Assembly: GCA_937925635.1 (NCBI GenBank)
Contig: CALALX010000121.1
Coordinates: 1-64,000 of the forward strand
Origin: an uncultured Caulobacter sp.
GTDB taxonomy: Bacteria > Pseudomonadota > Alphaproteobacteria > Caulobacterales > Caulobacteraceae
Reading direction: 5' to 3'
DNA: 64,000 nt
Shown one piece after another: positions 58,269-64,000 of this stretch (positions within the stretch are counted from its first letter, which is position 1; each line of letters opens with the position of its first letter). The notes under the pieces are model-generated. The model was not told the DNA's origin. It saw nothing but the letters and a program-made list of their open reading frames with translations, and did no database searches. The position numbers and the translations under genes were made by a program.

Positions 58269-61241
58269 TTACCACTTGCGCGAGACGTTCACGAACCAGC
58301 TGCGGCCGATCAGGTCGTACTGGTTGAGCGCCGCGGTGCCGATCCGGAACTGGCCGGCCGACTGCGACGGAGCCGCTTCGTCGAACACGTTGTTCACGCC
58401 GGCCACGACGGTCCAGTCGTCCATCCGCTTGCGGACGGAGAGGTCGTGATAGGCGGTGAACTCGGTGTACTGCTTGTAGTAGACGAACTGGCCGTAACGG
58501 GTGCTCGAGAACACGTCGCCGCCGTACGTCTCGGTGTCCGAGCCCTTGCCGATCAGGTCGGTCGACCAGTTGATCGTCCAGTCGCCGCGATCGAAGCGGG
58601 CGTTCAGCTGACCGGTGAAGTCCGGACCGTCGTAAGTGTTGGTGGTGCCGTTGAAGTCGTCGACACCCGTGCCGGCCTGAAGTTCGGTCACGTCATGCAG
58701 CTGCCAGGTGAACTGACCGTCCAGGGTGAGGCGACCGAAGTCAAACTCATGCTGGTAGCGGTAGGTCAGGTCGATGCCGCGGTTAATCTGCGAGGCGATG
58801 TTGGTGTAGTTGTCATGAACTTCGGTGATGCCGAAGTTGATGCCCGCGTCGCCACGCGTGAACTGCGTGCAGAAGAAGTTGGTCGGGTAGGAGGTGCGCG
58901 AGTAGCACTGCTCCAGGATGTTCGCCGAGCCGAAGCGGGTGACTTCGTCGTTCACTTCGATGTCGAAGTAGTCAACGGCCACGCTCAGGTCGATGAAGCT
59001 GGGGGTCCAGATCACGCCCAGGGTGTAGGCCTTCGACTCTTCAGCCTTCAGGCCCGTGCCGCCGCCTTGGTAGATCAGCGCCGAACCGTTGGTGCCGCCC
59101 GTGAAGCCCATCGGAACTTCCATGGCGCAGTTGGCCTGGAGGATCGGATCGGTGCTGTTTTCCCAACGGATGCAGGGGTCGATGTTGGTTTGGCTAAGGA
59201 AGCCGGTCTGGTCGCCCAGGTTCTGTTCGTACAGCGACGGCGCGCGGAACGAGGTGCCGTAGGTCGCGCGGAGGCGGAGCGCCGGAACGATCTGCCAGTT
59301 CGCACCGATCTTGTAGGTGCTGTTCGAGCCGTAGCTGTCGTAGTCGGTGTAGCGGCCCGACAGCGACAGATCGAGGCTTTCGATGCCCGGCATGCCCTTG
59401 GCGACCGGGATCGCCAGTTCGCCGAAGACTTCCTTGACGGTGTCGTCGCCGACGGTCTCACGCGAGGAGGTCAGGCCCCAGATGTTGTAGTTGCGCGAGG
59501 TTTCGCCCGGCTGGTCGTTGATCTCTTCCTGGCGCCATTGGAAGCCGAGGGCGACGCCCAGCGGACCGGCAGGCAGTTCGAACAGGTCGCCGGAGATGCT
59601 GCCTTCGATCAGGTTCTGATCGTAGGTCGTCGTGCCGGTTTCCTTGGCGAACAGGAAGGCGCGTTCGGCGGCCGTGAAGTCGCCGCTGATGACGCGCGAG
59701 CTGTACCAGGGGATGCCGCCGGCCGGGAGGGTCGAGCAGTCGCCGCCAGGCAGACCATCGGAGATCGTGATCGCGGCGTTGTTGCAGGCCACGTTGAAGG
59801 CGGTCGCCGCGACGACGCGGTCATTATAGACGATGTCGCCGGTGTATTCGCCGTCCGAGCGCGAGAACTGGTAGTACAGGTCCCAGTCCCAATCGGACAG
59901 GAAGCCGGCGCCGAAGGTGCCGCGCAGACCGATCACGCCACGGAGGTAATCGACGTCCTGCGTGAAGGTGTACGGGATGGCGATGATCGGCCGCATGTAG
60001 CCAAAGCCGGTCAGACCCGTCATCGCGAAGATCGCGTTGTTGGGGTTGTCGTCCTTGACGGCCGGGAACAGCTGGCGAACGCTGACCTGTTCGGAGTCGC
60101 GGTTGTTGAACAGGAACTCGGCGTACAGTTCGGTCGACGGCGTGATGTCGAAGCCGAAGTTGCCCGACACGGTCGTGCGCTTCACCGGGCTGATGACAGT
60201 GCGCTTGTCCGAGTAGGGGCTGTCGTAGTTGGAGTACGGGAACGATTCCGGGAAGCCGACGCGGGCCGCGCGGATCAGGTCCGGCGCCAGCGCCCCGAAG
60301 GCGCCGGCCGACGGCTGCGTGCCGGCCGTGGTCGGGTAGGTGATGCCCGCCTCACGGTACTGGAAGAAGCCGCCGAAGAACTGCGGGTAGTCGAACACGT
60401 TGTTGATGACGTTGTAGCACTTGTAGTTGCCGTCGAGGCCCAGGTAGTCGACCCGGGCGCCGGTGGTGGCGCTGTACAGGTAGTCTTCCGAGCACTGCAG
60501 CTCGTCGCGGTCGCCGCGGGTCAGAGCCTTCTGTTCGGAATAGTCGACGGCGACGTTGAAGTAGCCGCGGTCGAAGGTGGTGCCCCACACGCCGTTGACG
60601 CGGAAGAACTCGCCGCCCGGCTCTTCGCCCGTGCGGTAGAAGGCGCTGACTTCACCGCCGTCCAGGTTCGACTTGGTGATGATGTTCACGACGCCGGCGA
60701 CGGCGTCGGAGCCGTAGATCGAGGAGGCGCCGTCCTTCAGGATTTCGACGCGTTCGATCTGCGATTGCGGGATGACGTTCAGGTCGACCGGGCCGACCGT
60801 GCCGCGCACGCCCGCCGGACCGACGCGACGGCCGTTCAGCAGGACGAGGGTGCGGTTGGCGCCGAGGCCGCGCAGCGAGATCGTGTTCACGCCCGGGCCG
60901 CCGTCGACGACGAAGCCGGTCAGCATGTTGTTCACCTGGAACGAACCGCTGGCGAGCGTGGACTGCTGGAGGATCTCGGTCGTGTCGACGAGACCTTCGA
61001 GGGTCGAGGACTCGGCCGTGATGACCTGGATCGGCGCCGGGCTGGTGAATTCGGTGCGCTTGATGCGCGAGCCGGTCACCACCAGCGCTTCAACTTCGGT
61101 GTCGTCCTCTTCGTCGTCCGACGACGTCGTGGCGGGCGCCGGCGCGGTTTGCGCCCACGAGACGGCGGGCGTCGCGACGGCGAGCGCGGCGGCGAAGCCG
61201 GCGATCACGGTCGTGCCCAGCAGTAACTTGCGATCAAGCAT
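58269..61241 (-). CDS. TonB-dependent receptor
   Basis: This is a 990-residue outer-membrane receptor for active uptake. It has a signal peptide (cleavage near SWA-Q, residue 30), an acidic linker, a TonB box-like segment EVEALVVTGSR (about 49-59), a plug domain (to about 200, with LRGLGANRTLVLLNGRRV) and a beta-barrel ending in WFVNVSRKW with a terminal aromatic. The substrate is unknown; Caulobacterales use many such receptors for plant sugars and siderophores. GGGGACC precedes the start. Confidence 0.94.
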   Translation of the reverse strand: MLDRKLLLGTTVIAGFAAALAVATPAVSWAQTAPAPATTSSDDEEDDTEVEALVVTGSRIKRTEFTSPAPIQVITAESSTLEGLVDTTEILQQSTLASGSFQVNNMLTGFVVDGGPGVNTISLRGLGANRTLVLLNGRRVGPAGVRGTVGPVDLNVIPQSQIERVEILKDGASSIYGSDAVAGVVNIITKSNLDGGEVSAFYRTGEEPGGEFFRVNGVWGTTFDRGYFNVAVDYSEQKALTRGDRDELQCSEDYLYSATTGARVDYLGLDGNYKCYNVINNVFDYPQFFGGFFQYREAGITYPTTAGTQPSAGAFGALAPDLIRAARVGFPESFPYSNYDSPYSDKRTVISPVKRTTVSGNFGFDITPSTELYAEFLFNNRDSEQVSVRQLFPAVKDDNPNNAIFAMTGLTGFGYMRPIIAIPYTFTQDVDYLRGVIGLRGTFGAGFLSDWDWDLYYQFSRSDGEYTGDIVYNDRVVAATAFNVACNNAAITISDGLPGGDCSTLPAGGIPWYSSRVISGDFTAAERAFLFAKETGTTTYDQNLIEGSISGDLFELPAGPLGVALGFQWRQEEINDQPGETSRNYNIWGLTSSRETVGDDTVKEVFGELAIPVAKGMPGIESLDLSLSGRYTDYDSYGSNSTYKIGANWQIVPALRLRATYGTSFRAPSLYEQNLGDQTGFLSQTNIDPCIRWENSTDPILQANCAMEVPMGFTGGTNGSALIYQGGGTGLKAEESKAYTLGVIWTPSFIDLSVAVDYFDIEVNDEVTRFGSANILEQCYSRTSYPTNFFCTQFTRGDAGINFGITEVHDNYTNIASQINRGIDLTYRYQHEFDFGRLTLDGQFTWQLHDVTELQAGTGVDDFNGTTNTYDGPDFTGQLNARFDRGDWTINWSTDLIGKGSDTETYGGDVFSSTRYGQFVYYKQYTEFTAYHDLSVRKRMDDWTVVAGVNNVFDEAAPSQSAGQFRIGTAALNQYDLIGRSWFVNVSRKW

Positions 61242-61598
61242 TCTTATAGGTCCCCAGTAACCCGATGATCCTGCGGCCCATAAGCGAGCCGCTCACGGGA
61301 CGCAGTCCCGCGCGGTAGGGCGAACCTAACAGCTTCACGACAAGCGACAACATCGATGACGGTTTTTCAGCGCCTCGCCGTGGATGCGTTACAATCTCGC
61401 CACAGTTTCAAGCCTCGCGGGCAAAGTCCGCCCCAATTCCCCTCTTGCGGGCGACGAACAGGATTCGCTTGGCGAACCGGGATCAGCAGTTAGATTGACC
61501 GCCGACCGCCGATTGTCGGCGGCGCCCTGCCCCCGGACGCCTCTCACGAGGCGATTGATTCCCGCGAGGGCGGAGCGAAAACCACGCATGAGGCCACC
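61242..61598. promoter_or_regulatory. Divergent intergenic region
   Basis: No gene is supported. On the minus strand TTGTCG...TAGGTT (16-base spacer, near 61320-61350) could drive the receptor. Two hairpins are clear: CGGGAC/GTCCCG at 61296-61310, in the receptor leader, and CCGCCGA/TCGGCGG at 61506-61522, upstream of the peptidase. Operator function is possible but unproven. Confidence 0.35.
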
Positions 61599-63665
61599 GT
61601 GAAGCCGCTTTTCCGCTCAATTTGCCTCGTCGTCGCGACGGCCGCCCTCGTGGGCGGCGCCATCGCGACCCCGAGCTTCGCCCGACAGGCCGGCGCGCCC
61701 GCGACATCCGGCGCGCCGCGTCCCCCTACCGCCGAAGAGTACGGCCGCGAACCGGCGATCCAGGGCGTCTCCCTGTCGCCGGACGGCAAGTACATCGCCG
61801 CGATCGTGTCCGCCCCCGGCCAGGACAATCAGATCGCCGTCTGGAACACGGCGAACACCAGCGCCGCGCCGTCGCGAATCGGCTGCGGGCCGCGCAACAC
61901 CTGCATGAGCGTGAGCTTCCTCAAGTCCGACAGGCTCGCGGTGCAGGTGCGCCAGACCTACACCGAGGGCATCAGGAAGACTCACCTCTTCCGCCTGATG
62001 ATCACCGACCTCACCGGCAGCCAGTGGCGCAACGCCGAGGGCGGCACCGATCAATCGGTCTTCGCCAACGCGGAGGTCATCGACACCTTGCCGAAGGACC
62101 CGCAGAACATCCTGATCACGGTCTACGGGCGCACTTCGGCCAACGGCTCGTTCATTCCCGATGGCGGCACCTACAAGCTGAACATCTACACCGGTCAGCG
62201 CCAGAAGGTCCGCGTCAACTCGGACAAATACTTCAACGAGCAATGGGACCTGAGCCGCGAGGTTCGCGCCCGCCAGTCGCTCGAGTTCGAGGGCGGCAAC
62301 GCCTACTTCGTCCAGTGGATCCGCGAGGCCAACGGCCAGTGGAAGGAACACTTCCGCTGGTATCCGAAGGACCGCGAGGAGGCCGACATCGTCGGATTCA
62401 CGACCGATCCCAACATCGTCTACGTCGCGACCAACAAGGGCCGCGACAAGGTCGGGATCTTTGAATACGACATCGCCGCCCGCCAGCTGAAGGACCTGGT
62501 CTTCGAGACCAAGTTCTTCGACGCCGGCACGGTGATCGAGTCGACCAGCGCCCGCGACGAGGGCGCGCTCCTCGGCTTCAGCTACCGCGCCGAGACCACC
62601 AAGATCTATTGGACCGACCCCGAGATCGACGCCCTGGTGAAGGGCGCCCGCAAGGCGCTGGGCGTCACCACCGTGCCCGTCCAATGGACGGACATCGCTA
62701 CTGGCGAGAAGGGTCGGTTCAGCACGCCCGATGGCTTCGACGTGAACCTTTCGGACATCTCCGATGACCGGAAGATCGCCATCGTCACCAAGAGCGGGCC
62801 CAGCCAGCCGACCGAGTACTACATGCTCTCCGAGGGCAAGCTCACGTTGCTGGGCCGCGCCCGTCCGTGGATCGACGGTCGCGCGCTCGGCGACATGCGA
62901 CTGGTTCAGTTCGCGGCGCGTGACGGCCTGATGGTTCCGGCCCTCCTGACCACGCCCAAGAAGGAGCTCTATGGCGCCGGCCCCTATCCCACGATCGTGG
63001 TTCCCCACGGGGGCCCGTGGGCGCGGGACAACATGAACTGGGACTTCTCCGGCTGGGTCCAGTACTTCGCCGCCCACGGCTACGCGGTCATCCAGCCGCA
63101 GTACCGTGGCTCGCGCGGCTGGGGTCAGCGCCTGTGGCGCGCCGGCGACGCCGAGTGGGGCCAGAAGATGCAGGACGACAAGGACGACGCCGCCAAATGG
63201 CTGATCGCCCAGGGCATCGCCGCTCCGGACCGCATCGCCATGCACGGCTATTCCTACGGCGGCTACGCGGCCATGGCGGCCTCGGTGCGTCCGGGCGGCA
63301 TCTACCAATGCGCGGTCGCTGGAGCCGGCGTCGCGTCGCTGGAGAAATTCCGCACCCAGGCGTTGGGCAACCGCATCCAGCGGGAATACCAGCGTCCGTC
63401 GCTGGCCGGCATGTCGCCGGTCGAGCACTTCGACGAGGTGTCGATCCCGGTCTTCCTCTACCACGGTGACCGCGACACCAACGTTCCGATCGAGGAATCG
63501 GAGCGCTTCTACAACGGCCTGAGGAGCGCCGGTAAAACGGTGAAGTTCCTGCCGATCCCGGACATGGGCCACGAGGCGAACAAGTGGGGACCGGGCGATA
63601 TCACGGCGGTGCTCACGGCCGTCGAGACCTATCTGCGGACCGAGTGCGGGCCGGGCGGCCTCTAG
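61599..63665 (+). CDS. S9 family peptidase (dipeptidyl aminopeptidase-like)
   Basis: This is a 688-residue secreted peptidase. It has a signal peptide (cleavage near FARQ, residue 28), a beta-propeller (about 45-420) and an alpha/beta-hydrolase domain. The nucleophile Ser is in HGYSYGGYAAM, Asp in YHGDRDTNVP and His in DMGHE. The start is a GTG with GAGG six bases before it, because the ATG just upstream meets a stop after four codons. It is divergent from the TonB receptor and may digest peptides taken up or released nearby. Confidence 0.9.
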   Translation: MKPLFRSICLVVATAALVGGAIATPSFARQAGAPATSGAPRPPTAEEYGREPAIQGVSLSPDGKYIAAIVSAPGQDNQIAVWNTANTSAAPSRIGCGPRNTCMSVSFLKSDRLAVQVRQTYTEGIRKTHLFRLMITDLTGSQWRNAEGGTDQSVFANAEVIDTLPKDPQNILITVYGRTSANGSFIPDGGTYKLNIYTGQRQKVRVNSDKYFNEQWDLSREVRARQSLEFEGGNAYFVQWIREANGQWKEHFRWYPKDREEADIVGFTTDPNIVYVATNKGRDKVGIFEYDIAARQLKDLVFETKFFDAGTVIESTSARDEGALLGFSYRAETTKIYWTDPEIDALVKGARKALGVTTVPVQWTDIATGEKGRFSTPDGFDVNLSDISDDRKIAIVTKSGPSQPTEYYMLSEGKLTLLGRARPWIDGRALGDMRLVQFAARDGLMVPALLTTPKKELYGAGPYPTIVVPHGGPWARDNMNWDFSGWVQYFAAHGYAVIQPQYRGSRGWGQRLWRAGDAEWGQKMQDDKDDAAKWLIAQGIAAPDRIAMHGYSYGGYAAMAASVRPGGIYQCAVAGAGVASLEKFRTQALGNRIQREYQRPSLAGMSPVEHFDEVSIPVFLYHGDRDTNVPIEESERFYNGLRSAGKTVKFLPIPDMGHEANKWGPGDITAVLTAVETYLRTECGPGGL

Positions 63666-63690
63666 GCCCGGTCGACTTCGATCAACGACG

Positions 63691-63724
63691 GAAGGGCGCG
63701 GGACCGGAAGGCTCCGCGCCCTTC
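63691..63724. terminator. Bidirectional terminator hairpin
   Basis: GAAGGGCGCGG (63691-63701) pairs with CCGCGCCCTTC (63714-63724), followed by TTCGTTT on the plus strand. It lies between the convergent S9 peptidase and aspartyl protease genes. Confidence 0.65.
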
Positions 63725-63730
63725 TTCGTT

Positions 63731-64000
63731 TCAGCCGGCGGTGTTGACCGTGCGCGCGAACTGGCTGGAGCGGAACACGACGTGCCGCTTGGCGAAGTTC
63801 ATCTCGATCGAGTCGAAGTGACGCATCACATCGACGCCGATGAGCAGGGCCGGCGTCTTGTCCAGGCCCCAGATCCGGAAGGTGTGCAGGTCGGCGAACA
63901 CGCAGGTGAGATTGCCCAGCTTCACGCCGCCCAGGCGCAGCGGCGGCACGGTCGACAACTCGCCGGCGACCAACTGGCCGGTGGCGCTGACCAGCTCGAC
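63731..64000 (-). CDS. Aspartyl protease family protein (C-terminal part)
   Basis: The gene runs off the right edge of the window; 89 C-terminal residues are visible. The segment PALLIGVDVMRHFDSIEMNF is the C-terminal signature of retropepsin-like aspartyl protease family proteins of proteobacteria. The catalytic Asp-Thr/Ser-Gly motif would be beyond the window. The start is unknown. Confidence 0.75.
   Translation of the reverse strand, partial: VELVSATGQLVAGELSTVPPLRLGGVKLGNLTCVFADLHTFRIWGLDKTPALLIGVDVMRHFDSIEMNFAKRHVVFRSSQFARTVNTAG

Noticed and set aside
58446..61226. 926-residue plus-strand open frame opposite the TonB receptor
   Set aside because: Val/Ala/Arg-rich antisense shadow of a clear receptor gene, with no family motif.
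1..64000. CRISPR arrays, prophage, complete insertion sequences or rRNA genes
   Set aside because: No regularly spaced direct repeats, phage structural genes, transposases or rRNA sequences were seen anywhere in the window.

Overview
The window is GC-rich, densely coded DNA from an alphaproteobacterium, most likely of the order Caulobacterales (Caulobacter, Phenylobacterium or a relative). The evidence is a Caulobacter-type division and cell-wall (dcw) cluster, a DivJ-like histidine kinase, a MucR/Ros regulator, two DUF2336 proteins, a perfect CtrA-type box (TTAA-N7-TTAA), GANTC sites, a LexA box of the alphaproteobacterial form GTTC-N7-GTTC, and palindromic intergenic repeats typical of the group. 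Species cannot be assigned from the sequence alone.

Layout. 1-126 is a palindromic repeat. 139-971 holds a remnant of the murG 3' end and two small genes in the place where murC would be expected. 1013-12255 (minus) is the dcw operon mraZ-rsmH-ftsL-ftsI-murE-murF-mraY-murD-ftsW-murG, tightly overlapped, with an MraZ box and a LexA-type box upstream. 12473-12893 is RNase P RNA. 13041-16613 (minus) carries a peptidoglycan amidase, an EamA transporter, a DUF3052 protein, a lipoprotein and an enoyl-CoA hydratase. 17380-20086 (plus) is an ABC importer of the thiamine-precursor/nitrate/taurine type. 20145-24371 has a DUF2336 pair converging on an operon of two TonB-C proteins and a helical-repeat protein. 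25304-28974 has prfC, an HExxH metallopeptidase and a small unknown gene. 29071-38033 is a regulatory stretch: DUF1491, a secreted unknown, a DivJ-like kinase, a soluble kinase, sufE, DUF6456, a DnaA-domain-IV protein, PAS_5, MucR, DUF2336 and a DoxX-like membrane protein.

38174-47135 is a catabolic island for a branched or cyclic lipid or terpenoid: enoyl-CoA hydratase and cytochrome P450 on the minus strand, and GMC alcohol dehydrogenase, acyl-CoA synthetase, AtuA and a MaoC hydratase on the plus strand. A palindromic operator candidate lies between the divergent arms. The genes fit a route of hydroxylation, alcohol oxidation, CoA activation and beta-oxidation-like breakdown. 47197-64000 holds acetyltransferases, a metal-related pair, tRNA-Gln and tRNA-Pro, a TonB-dependent receptor, a TPR-sulfotransferase and several peptidases (trypsin-like, two S9 enzymes, SppA, an aspartyl protease).

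The points most worth a second look are the duplicated murG 3' end flanking a small two-gene insert; the LexA-type box before the dcw operon; a leader ORF with a hairpin that buries the ribosome-binding site of the DoxX-like gene; an AT-rich dyad before the DnaA-domain-IV gene; a CtrA/DnaA/GANTC-rich intergenic region at 24.4-24.8 kb; and the P450/AtuA island with its palindrome.
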